A DNA stretch of 64,000 bases, from positions 77,912,716 through 77,976,715 of the forward strand of contig OY720642.1 in NCBI GenBank assembly GCA_963169105.1, written 5' to 3'. This DNA is from Ceriagrion tenellum (lineage: Eukaryota > Arthropoda > Insecta > Odonata > Coenagrionidae). Positions 27,901 to 39,900 of this stretch are shown piece after piece. The notes under the pieces are model-generated. The model saw only the letters and a list, made by a program, of their open reading frames with translations. It had not been told where the DNA came from and ran no database searches. Every line of letters starts with the position of its first letter. The first letter of the stretch is position 1. Position numbers and translations under genes: made by a program.

Positions 27901-30900
27901 GCAACAATATATACACTTGCAATGGGATTCGAACCCACGGTGTGTTAGTTCAAGGCCAATGTTTTATTAATCTGAATCCCGCATTTGTCAAATCGATACT
28001 GTTAAATCAAATCTAATGAACAAGAACAAAATAACAATGATAAAAACAACAAATATACACTTCTAATCAAACAATTCAAACCATAAAAATTGAAAAAGTT
28101 TAAAACACTGCCGTTATATAACTAAACAATGCATTCCAGAATGCAGCACACGTAGAAAAGGTTGAAGCCCAAGCTATGACACCAGTGAAATCGCAATCGC
28201 CATACGAGTGACTTGAGTCTGCTGGCCGGCCTTAATGAATGGCTTGAACGTGGACGTTCTAGAACGGCCTGCATCATCCGATAGCACCCACAGGACATTC
28301 GAGAACGTCCTTGTGCGTTGAACGTGTTAAACCACAGGGCGAATTCACATAGGGAGCAAAGTCTTTAATGACCCTCTCTAGAATCAAAGTACAGTTGAGC
28401 ACCTTTAATTCAGCACCGTCGGGACTCGAGCGATGCCGAATTACGGATTTTGCCAGACTACGGGTGCTGTGGTAGAAACCAGCATAATTATGGGCTCTGT
28501 GATTTTTAATGCTTTATATTGATATTTTTAATGAGGGAATTCGATAAATTATAACAAATTCAATTACGTTTGAATAAATTCTGTATAATTCAACTAGAAA
28601 TTTGAAAAAAATAAGAAATAAACGTTTTATAAATTCACATAGACAAAATCAGTCAACCAGTAGTATTGCAAAACGGCTGAGTGAAAGGCATGCGTATAAC
28701 ATGTAAACATATTTCAGCACATCAAACTATATAAAATAGACGAATAAAAATTTTCATCGCTTCCAATTTTCCTTGCAATCCTTATTCCACTGTGTTTAGT
28801 ACGATTCAATGAGCTGTCCACACTGCGCCGTCAATGCTCGGTGCTACAGGCGCTTCCATCTGTGCGGCTATCCGTCGATACATCAGGAGCGACGGAGGAG
28901 GAAGATTCTTGTCCATCCTTGGTTGCCTTTTTGAACATATCTACAATGGTCATTTGCTTTAGTCGGCTTGACTTTTCACAGATGAGTTGGCTTTGGAGTA
29001 TACAAAGGTTCATGATCTGTTGTCCACTGATAAAACTTTGCTGCTCCAGACCTTTTAGGAGCCTGGTAGTATGGTGAATACATTCATCAATTTTCACTCT
29101 TTCATGCGCAATTTCTGGCTCATAGTCATCATCCTCACTCTCCGTTTTATCATCATTGACGACCATTTCAACAATTTCCTGGTCCGTGAAATGCTGTACG
29201 GTTGAATTTTTGAAGCCACCCTTTTAAATAATCACATGGAACTGTGAGATTCAATTCTGCATGAAATATTTTAGCCTGCTCCATTAATATTTGGCCTGAA
29301 ATACTGAGCCCTTCACTTCGACGCAGTCGAAACCACTGCATAAGTTCACGATCTAAATCGGCACTAGACCCTTCTTTCATGGTTTTTCTTATCGCCATTC
29401 CTTTCTTAGTGTCACTTTCACAGAAAAATTTGAGGATCTTCTCTTTCTGCTTCTTTATGCCATAGATTTTCGAAGATCCAACGGAGTACATATCACACAG
29501 GCGCGTCACTGATGTACCGGAATCAAGTTTTTTCAACACTTCCACTTTTTCTGGGATAGTTAATGTTCTGTGTTTACGCTTCGCCCCCTTGCTGCTGCTA
29601 TAACTGCTTACGTTAGACATGATTACAAATAAACTATGCAGATGATAGATAGTTTTTACTTCGAGTTGCTACCAAGTATAAAGCAAACATGCGCGCGCCA
29701 TGCAAGGTAAGACAGGTACTGTCCACTCCGTGACGTCACACGCTCGCCTCTCAACAATGACGGACAATGTAATTGTGTCTTCAATTTGCTGAATAAACGC
29801 CTCCGTTGCGCACGATAAGTAATAGAGACAACATTGTATGCAAAATAATCTTCCGATACTTGTTCTTGAAAGGGAGAATTTTTGTTAGAATTGCTTACAG
29901 TTTCAGAAAATACGAAGCAATGATTCGGCAAAAAAGTTTGTTTTCTGCGAAGTATGCCTTGGAAATATTGCCGGATTACGGGTGTTCCCGGATTAGGGGT
30001 GCTCAACTGTACAGAAAATCAACTCCCTCATCTGAAGAAAGAGTTAAGTACTACTCAGTGGATAAGGTCGCATCAGCAGTTGACGTCCCTCCGGGAACCT
30101 TTGACTAAACATGGAATGGGTTCATTGGTGGGGGGAAATCCACAGTGTTTCCATGAGCCACAACAGTAAAAAAGGGACTTTTGACTCTGACTGGTGGTCA
30201 GAGTCGAAAATATTTAGCCTAGGGGTGATCTCCTATGGGGGACCATTCGAGAGGAGAAAGTCCAGTGTTGCCTCATCCCTTGTGGTTTGAAGATCATTTT
30301 GATACACAAGGAGGCCATTATTAAAACGTTCATAGAAAAATGTGGCCATGGGTGTTGAGTGGATGGCCAATCTGAGGGGAGTCCCAGAGGATGATTTCAC
30401 CAGAATTCACCAGTCTTTCACCAGAATAATCACCCTGCACATCCAGGATTTTGACGCAGTCATTTTTCTTCAAATGTTGCAATTATTTATGCACCAAATT
30501 GGTCAACTGAAGAAAATTCACCAGTCCAAGGGCACATTTACAACAAGAACGTCTAGAATGCTAAATCATATGTATACACCTAAATAACATAAAAAAGAAT
30601 ACTTACCGAGCACATTAAGAAGCTTTTCAACATCTCCAACTCTGGCAGCTTGGTGCAAGCTTTTCAGAGGAAATCTAAGTGGAGAAAAAAGGAAAAATAC
30701 TCAGTGGCAAAATGAATATAGAATTTTTTAAGTTCTAAGTCATGCACTCACAAAATCCCACACGAAAATGGGCTTTCAAATTATCATGACAATAAGTAAT
30801 AAAATATTTTCACCAACTCAAAGTAGTATGCTGCAAGCTAAACCCGGAGTAGAAATAAAAAAATCAGGGTTCGATGATCAGCCTCCGAGTTCATGTCATT

Positions 30901-33900
30901 TTTCCAGGAAGTTCTGGTTCACAGACTAGACTTGGGGTTCAGCTCAATAGCTTGGTAGGCTATTGAGCATGTGGACAGGTGTCCAGCAGCCAAATGATTT
31001 AATCTCTGCTCTGCCATGCCATTAGACAATAATTATCCAGATTACCAGATCAAGGTAACTTTTAAGGGAACAAAAATAGTTTAAAACCATGTAGGGACGA
31101 TAATCTAGACACATATGGTAATTTGAAACTCCCCATTTTCTCAGATTAACAATAACAAGACCCTTTATGTTCACTAGGAGACAAAATGATTTTACCAGTT
31201 TGACAACAGAAAATTTTCATCTAACACTAATATCCTTATAAAATAAATAATGAAAAAACTATTTAGTGACACTAAGTGACTGATAACAGCAATTGTGAGG
31301 ACAAAAGAAAAGAGAATATTCAACAATTCACTGTGAATACTCTTGCAATTAATGCAGTTCAAAAGATATTGGTAGTTAATTAAAATGATTATGTAGGGAA
31401 CTCATTTACTCAGTACGAAGGAAAAAAGCAGCATTGTGTAATCAAATTCATGCCAGAAAATTAAGAAGAATGACATAAAACTAAAAGCAAAAGTATATTT
31501 TAATCTACAAAATTTCTGAAACACAATTTAAGTGATATAAAAATACTATTCCAGATTAACAAACTACTCAATCAGTACCAAGTAGAGACATATATTTGAC
31601 AACAACACAAAATAAAAGAATGATCCAAGCAAAGTAGTACAGAAATGAAATAAAATTACAACTAAGCACGATAAAGGACTTCCTTGAATAATCCTCACAC
31701 CTACAGTCAAAGGAATTCACATATAATACCTAGGGAAAAGTCTAAGAGAAAAGAAGTCATCTAGAGAAAAGTTAAAGATTCACTACAGCACTGGGCATGG
31801 TTAAATATTAGTGGCAATACTATTTAGCATGCTTTAAGTCGTGAACTTGGGTTTATACTGGACATTAACTCTATTTTTGTAAAAAGCTGAGGGTGGCTGG
31901 AGCTTCAAAGGCTGCAGTTTTTGCCTCTAGATTGCTCCTTTGGGTTGTCGGATGATTTGTTTCCTGCATGTGAGGCAAAAACATCTCTACAGCTTGATGT
32001 TAGATAATTAATAAGTGTAGTAAGGTTTTTATGGTATGAAGATTATTTAAAGTAGATTGTAATGGAGAAAATAAAAATAATTGGCTACACAATCCTTGTA
32101 GAGACTGAAGAATTTTAACGTAAGTTGCAATTTTCAGTTTACGGGATGATACGGTAACACAAGACTTTCTGAGGAAGGATATAATCTTTTTATTACATTC
32201 AACTAAAACATGGTATGGACAGGAATAACTAATGATTGTGCAGTTATTGTGAAGGCATATTCCTGTCCAAAGAAAAGAAAAAATGAAACCATTCTCTTAC
32301 TGCCTTTTGAAGGGCACAAAAAATATGACAGCTTTGAGATAAAATTCTGAAATTGTGCATGGAAAGCAGGGTAGAAAGTAAAATACATAAAAAGGAATAA
32401 GTGAAACATTACATTAACAATTGGTAGATACGTAATTGCTTTATATTTTCTTGCAATGAGTGTTCCTAAATTAAACTTATTTAAAAGTCAATTGTCTAGT
32501 AAAATATTACAAATAAATAGGATTATCAGTATACATATTCCTTTATTTATTTCCACAGCAAAATTTTCTGAAGATTTATTCAAGCCTAAAGGAAAAAGAA
32601 TGCACAATTGAACATAAGAACATTCTTATTACAACCTTGTGGCCACATTCCACAAAGATTTTTCCCGATGGTTATTTCTGATCATATTTTCCAAATAGAT
32701 TTTAGAATATTTAATCCATGGAATGTATAAAAAAATTTGAACTTAGAGCTCAAATAGCATTTCTTACTGGACATCTGATTACATCAAGATGGAGAACTGT
32801 GGAATGCTAAGTAACAAAAACAATTGTGGGACAAAAATTAAGAGATATATAATCTTTTAAAGATGAGCTCAATATAAAGCATTACATGAATCATTTTTAT
32901 ATAACAGAAAAGATCATAATATAGCACAAGAAACTGTTTAAAGCTGAGTCAGTATGCTCCAGCTAGCCTGGGTGGACATTTAAGCAGCCATATATTCACT
33001 CAGGGGATGATCATCACAAAAATTAAGAGATACATAATCTTTTAAAGATGACCTCAATATAAAGCATCACATGTATCACTTTTATATTACAGAAAATATC
33101 ATAATATAGCACAAGAAACTGTTAAAAGCTGAGTCAGTATGCTCCAGGTATCCTGGGGGGACATTTAAGCAGCTAGCAGCCATATATTCACTCAGGGGAT
33201 GATCATGGATTCGTGGAAAGTGAGCCACTACATATATACATCCAAACTCTATCGAGTCTGCACCCAAGTGCCACAAGTTCAATTGAGCTGGCAGCTGAGT
33301 GAAAGTGGGCAAGTATGAAGGCTGTTTTGCAGGATTCTAGCTCTGACTGCCACGTGTAGTATGTTTTTAAAAGAAATCAGCTTACTTCTCGTAATAGAGC
33401 ATGAAAGAGATATTATCTACAGATTCCAATTGAGGAACAATGTGTTACAACAGTACACCTCTGCAACCCATATAACCAACAGAAACATAGGAAGAAGGCA
33501 TGCGATTGATTTTAAATACACAAGAAGCAAAAAAAAAAAATACTTTGGGTCACAATCACTAGCACATCAAAAACACAGAGCATGAACAACAGAAAGTAAA
33601 AGTAAGTAAAATACATTACAAAATACAGACCCAGTAATATTCAAAGTCACTGCAAACAATTACATCTTTACTCTCAGGAATTTGAGAGGCTATTACTAAT
33701 GCAAAGCAAACACACCTTGCTAGAAGCTCAGGCTTTTGAGACAGATAAACAAGTGTTTTAGATAATGGCTCTAACTTTTCCTTCTCTGCTTCTGTGAGAA
33801 GCATCGATGGAGCAGTCGGGCGGTTCACAACAGGAGCCAAATCCCCAGCCTGCACAGCAAGGGGAAGCAACTTCTGCATCTGCACTGCTGGAGCAGCAAG

Positions 33901-36900
33901 AGGGGCAGGGGGGAATGGATGGCGACAATCTGTTGAAATGGCCTTGGTGAATCCCATTTTTGCAGCAGGTCTGCAAACATACCAGGGTAGAGGTCAGGCG
34001 AAATTATATTTAACTCTTTGGGGGCACATATCTGCCATAATCAATGAGGACTTCCAAGGTACAAAATGACTGGGAAGTGATTTTCACTAAAGCAAAAACC
34101 CCACGTATAGGAAAACCTTCATATCGTAAAGTTGCTAGGACTGGACAAATGATGATTTCAATGGACAGAGGTTGGGAATAGAAAGGTTTGCTGCCGGTTA
34201 CATCACCATAGGAATCTCTAGGATATGTCACCATCATGGCCACACTTTGCAGCGCTGGGCATATAAATAAACTGGTTAAGTTATGCTGGGGAAATAATCA
34301 AAGTATAAATGACAACTTTCATTGCACCCAAGAACTATGCTAAGAACTTAAGCCTAAGTAACCTGATAATCTTTGCATCATAGTCAACCCCTGTTAATGT
34401 TAATAATTTATGGGAGGAAAATGGCATTCTAAATATCTATGAATACATATAAAATCTCAGAAACAAATGAAGGAGAGTGTACCTTCTGCTCAGTGCTACA
34501 AAGACAAGATCACCTCAGTTGGCAACACAAAATCAGATAAATAAAAATTTTACAAAATTTACACTTTGGAGCAAAAAAGTGAGCCTTTTGATCCAAGAAG
34601 TGCCATGTGCCACCAAAAAAGGAGGTGACGGGATGTTGGCTTAGTGAGTAGTTGAAGGGAATGGCGAAAAGCATAAAAGGAGACAACAGTTTAATTGAGA
34701 GGCATTTAGAGCTTACGCTCCTCCCTACTTTAACTGGAGAGTAATTAGTGCATAATTCTACAGAGAAAAAAATTATCTGTCTTGACCAGGACTCGAACCT
34801 CAATATCCAGCAGAATGCTTTAGCCAGTTAAACTACCAAGGCGTCATCTTCTCCTGTGGATTTATGCGGGCCTAAATGGACAAGATGTTCCAGACATTAA
34901 ATGTAACAAGTAGAAAAAAGTCGTGCACTAAGTCCCACAGCCACAGAGAGGTAAAGCTGTACTTAAAACACTATGAGTTGTTTGCTCTTTTGACCAATTT
35001 TCAGTGTATAGGGACAAGCTGCAGATAAACGTGACAGAGCCACCTACAAGACAAAAAACACAAATTCGAACATATACGTATTCCGGATGCCTCCATAAAG
35101 TTAATCTGTGGCCCGTCCGGTATACTCAATATTGAAGAGTAATTGACCTCAGAGGTAGATGAGCATCAAAAAAATGGTCATTAATTAAACACCACATGAT
35201 GAGTTAAGTAATTATGAAATGTTTGACCAAATATCACTTTGTAGGGACAATGTGAGCATCATCTTCCTCTGAGAGCCCCTAATACTTCTTCCCATGCCTC
35301 CTATGTTATGAACAGATGAGTAATACAAATGTCTAGGATTTGCCATGGCTTAAACCCGGCCTATACTTAGATAGAATGTGCTTTGAAGGGTTCTTTTTAA
35401 TCTCTCAAAATGATTCTAAAAATATGACTTAGAGGAGCTACGCAAATTCCTAAGAAGAATAAGAGGAAGTATTTCTCTATCAGGATAAGTTGCAGCTCAC
35501 CATCGTTATGTTAAATGAGCATCAAGACAAAAGTTAAGCTGCACCAATGACATGACCATGAGGTACTTATGAAAACAATAATGAAATATATAGCAGTAAA
35601 AAAACTTGTTATAGGATAATAAGTTTTGCATTCAATGAAAATGAACACCTTTTCATATTTTTTCGCAACTATAAAAATATTTTAAGTTACTTTGATACAA
35701 GTTTTTCAGCGATCACCTCTTTTGTGATAAAAATTTTATTTCTGCCGCAGTTTTGAGAGAGAGAAGGGAATAAAATGAAAGATGGCCCAGAGTACCCTTA
35801 AATGAACTATAAAATTTTCAATTTATTACACAGTGAAATCTTTTTATTTTTTACTAGTCCATTGTCATGACCTAGACTAGAAACATTTACTAGTCATACC
35901 ATAATTAATAGAAAAGTCACCGTACAGATGTATTGTTTACTCATATTGTAAAGGAACCCTTTTTTCTGTAAGATTAATGACTCTTCCAAAGTTGATCAAC
36001 TCAACAATTAAAAATTTCCTTTCCAGCCAAAAGAGATGTGCACTTTTCTTTCAATAAAAATACCCTAAAACATAGATGCAATTGGAGATCTACTCACGGC
36101 TTTCTAGGAGGAATCTGTTTTGGCAAGAACACTAGATTCCTAGGAGTCCTGAGGCTCAGGTGAACTTCTCTGGCTGTATCAGTCACTGAAACCAAATTGT
36201 CCTCTGGCTTTGGAACAGACGGAGCTCCACAGTGAGGGCACAAAGCCTCATCATCAACCATAAGCTCACAGTCTCGATGATAGTGATGCACAGAGCCTCC
36301 TCCGTCTCCTCTCCTCCTCTTACTCCATTCACATTGCACAAATTGCCCCTTTAAATATAGGAAAATATTAAAGAATTTAATTGAAGAACGTAATTGAAGG
36401 CAAGATATAAAGAAAAGACCCCAGAGGAAGATCCAAGAATGAGTTCATAGACCAAATAAAGAGGAAAGTGCATAGGAAGAGATACCAGGAGGTAAGGGAA
36501 CTAGCATTAGATGGGGAAGGGTGGAGGGCTGCAGTCAACCAATCATAGAACTGAACAACCAATGAATGAATTAATTCAATTTACAAAAAGGAACATATTT
36601 TTAGAGATAGACCATTCTGCGAATCACCACACTGATTTTCATAAATTTCCACAATATTTTTCCTAATTTACTGCAACCACAGAAAATTATCATAGTTTTC
36701 AATAATATTCACCTCCATTTCAGATATTTTTCATATCGACACATTACAAACATTATTTTATTTCTATACATATTTAATACAATCTAAATTATAAATTAAG
36801 GCACACACAACTCATTTGTGGAATATTTTTATGACTTTTATTTGTGGAATATTTGTGGGGCTATTGTTTTAACGGTTTGAATAAAACATTTCTCATACCA

Positions 36901-39900
36901 CCACAAAAGAAAGCCAAATTGCAAGAGGACTGTCATAATTGTTTTTTACATTTTCTTTTTTCTACTATATTAATGTAGCAACAGTTATGGTTTAAGAGTT
37001 GTTACCTCCTTGCTATTGCTATTGGCTTTCCTATTAAATCCTCCATTGCATCTAAATTTCAGGAAATTAAAAATTACAGGAAAATTATGGTAATTACCTA
37101 AAATTGACCTCAAATTAAAATTACATAAATTTACTCATCTCCACTCATTTTACTCAAATTATTATTTTACTCATAAACATAAATGCATGATGAAATCAAA
37201 AGCTCCAAAATAATGTAAACATACCTGAGTGCAAAACATTCCACATCCAGGGCAGCAGTTATGACGAGCTAGACGCTGTCTGTGAACTTCACAGAGTAGA
37301 AGGTAAGGCACTCTGCAAGATGGTCTGCGCATGAATCCATCTTGGACCAGCCCACAACAACCAACAGCTCTGCCATCCATTGAATCTACAGCCTAGAAAC
37401 AAAGGAATGATAAAATCAATGGTTTGCGAATTCACTTTGTAGAAATTATTACGATTCATGTTAAGAAAGAAACCACTTAGTTTTTTTCACCAATATATTA
37501 AAACCACAAATCTACCAGTTTCGGCCTTTTCAGGCCATCATCAAGATTACAAAAAAAAGTAAACATACTTACCTGAGTGCAAAACTTTTTTTTTTGGTCA
37601 TCTTGATAATGGCATGAAAAGGCCGAAACCGGTAGATTTGTGGTTTAAATCTATTGGAGGAAAAAAATAAGTGGTTTCTTTCTTAACTTGAAACGAATGA
37701 TAAGTCACGAGAAAAATATTAAGATATTACGACAAGCTCGAAAGATATTTTATTTCATGAAATTTTTCGGATAAGTTAATGGAATGAATTATTGCCCAAT
37801 AAAAACATGTCAAAACAAGGTCAAAAACAAATATTTTTATAGCACTGTGTGACTTAAATTTGCACTTGGTCACGCTTTTCCGTGGCATAAGTAGCCCATT
37901 ATTACACTGTGCTGACGATAACTTCATTATTACACAAGACAACATTTAAGTCACACTCGAGTAGTTGACAACTATTGATTACCATAAGCATAATTTATTA
38001 AAATCACAGCTAAAATCATAGTGCAAATTGCATTTATACATCTGAATATAAATTGAATCAAAACGAACTTGATTTGTAGCCAGTAACTAAAACTGATTCC
38101 ACTAACTTTTTATTCTTTGACTCTTTCATTATCTTCAGGCTACACAGTTATAGTATTAATTTTAGAGTAATTAAATATTAACTTAACTACCATTTATTGC
38201 AGAATTATAATACTAAAATACATGATACTTAATTGAATATACACCTGTTTTATCTTGTACGTATAAACCAATATTAGTGTATTAAAAACTGGATATCTTT
38301 GTTCTGGTACTATTACTCATAGAATTTCAATAGATTTAAATCAAGTTTTGGCGATGGAATTCCTGGTATTGGCAACATTTTTATTCCTTTCATAAGATTG
38401 GATTTGATGAATTGGATTTGATCAAATGTAGATGAAGTTGACATTGGGTTAACTTTATCTTCTACTACATCACAAACAGCATTTGTAAGCTTGGCTTCTT
38501 CATTAAAACAATTTTAAAACTATTAGGAAAATAGTCTTACAATAGATATTTCAAATTCTCTAATCTAGAGTGAGCTAATCTTCTGGCACAAAAACAAATT
38601 GATAGGTCAAATTCTCCCTCTGTAGAATAGTACTCACTAAGGTCTAAAAAAAAAACAAAGTGAACAGTAAACACGGGTAACTATGTATAGTTGATTGTAA
38701 ATTTTGACTTAAAATGCTCATAATCAAGAAATTCTTATACAGCAGAGGACAGTGAATTTAAGTCACACAAGCTATAAATTAGTATACGTTACTTGTGACT
38801 TGAGTGGCTCTCATCACATGTCATGTTATCGCCCAAGCAAAGTGAGGACGCTAACTATATGCTGTGTAATGAGCCACTTAAGTCACTAGTATCCTAATGT
38901 ACTATAATGCAATTAGCATGAAGGACAAAAAATATGGCACTAAAACCAAGACCTTAATCAACTAGAAATTGAGCATGAATGGATTATTCCTTTCAGTTGT
39001 CTGATTGGGCTTGGCAGTCAATTAGTACATATAATCAGTACTCTACTACATAAGAGGTGTCAACAATAGATTATGGATATATTGTAAAGGAATTAATTAA
39101 AAAGATAACTGATCTGCTATACGATGCTTTTCAAGCTTCCCACATGATCCAAGAATAATCAAATAAAACGACAGTCAACTGTGCCCTGTTGATACTCACA
39201 TAAATCAAACAGTGATGGCTAATGACTTTTAGCCATTCCCATTGCCGACTACAAGTATGCACAGAGTGACAACATAAAATCTAAGGCTAGAAACACTTTT
39301 TCCATGATACTAGCACTATAACTTAAAATTAAGGATGAGTCGAATCCAAATGTCGATTCTTGATTCCACCAATTCTCAGGATTAGAATCGGTATCGAGAA
39401 TTGATCGCCTAAAGTCGATTCCGATTCCATCGATTCCAGATAGATAAATATTCAAATCACATTTCATTTATCATATCATATTTGTCTCCGTAATTTTGTG
39501 TGTAGGCTATCAATTTGTACTTTTTATCTACCTCAATAAGCTGAGGATATATTTGCTATTTGTTAATAAAGATACTTTTTGAGCGACTTAATTGCCTTTG
39601 TTATTTTATTTAAGCCAATACTTGAATTTAAATAATAGTCGTATGCTACTCGTATACCAATATCCCACCTGTTATTAGAAATAAGAATCAATGGAATCAG
39701 AATCGAGAATTGGAAATCGATTTGAAAGAATCCGAATCAGAATCGAAAAAAAGTGGAATCGACTAATCCCTACTTAAAATCCAATACCAAAATAGTAAGT
39801 CACTTAAACACACCTGACAGTATAACAAGTCGGAACTTGGGGAGTTGGACCTGGCTTTTGAATCCTCCTGCAGGGAAGACGTGAGTGCTTTCATTGGAGT

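Larger units (their letters stand above)
28392..30009 (-). mobile_element. Tigger/pogo deletion derivative
   Basis: Flanked by TA (28390-28391, 30010-30011). The inverted ends both begin CAGTTGAGCACC and share about 20 bases, including the TAAT region. Length is about 1.6 kb. It encodes on its minus strand only the two ends of a Tigger transposase (29168-29620 and 28831-29166). The whole DDE nuclease is missing, so it is non-autonomous. It lies in the intron between G9a exons 9 and 10. Confidence 0.87.
37460..37692. repeat. Fold-back element with Penelope-type ends and captured splice junction
   Basis: Two arms of about 85 bases in inverted orientation (37462-37547 and 37600-37690), each running from GAAAGAAACCACTTA through CACAAATCTACC(A/G)GTTTCGG to a hammerhead-like core. 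The 50-base centre contains GTAAACATAC and CCTGAGTGCAAAAC, matching the exon 6 donor region at 37214-37238 of the same gene with four extra bases. It lies in the intron directly upstream of exon 6 (about 70 bases from its acceptor). Confidence 0.8.

Noticed and set aside
30342..30587. 81-codon plus-strand ORF near a string resembling a Tigger tail
   Set aside because: Lies outside the TA-bounded element. The resemblance is only a few residues long.
34784..34846. Possible tRNA gene
   Set aside because: A and B boxes are good but the acceptor stem does not pair and an unrelated body follows, so a SINE is the better reading.
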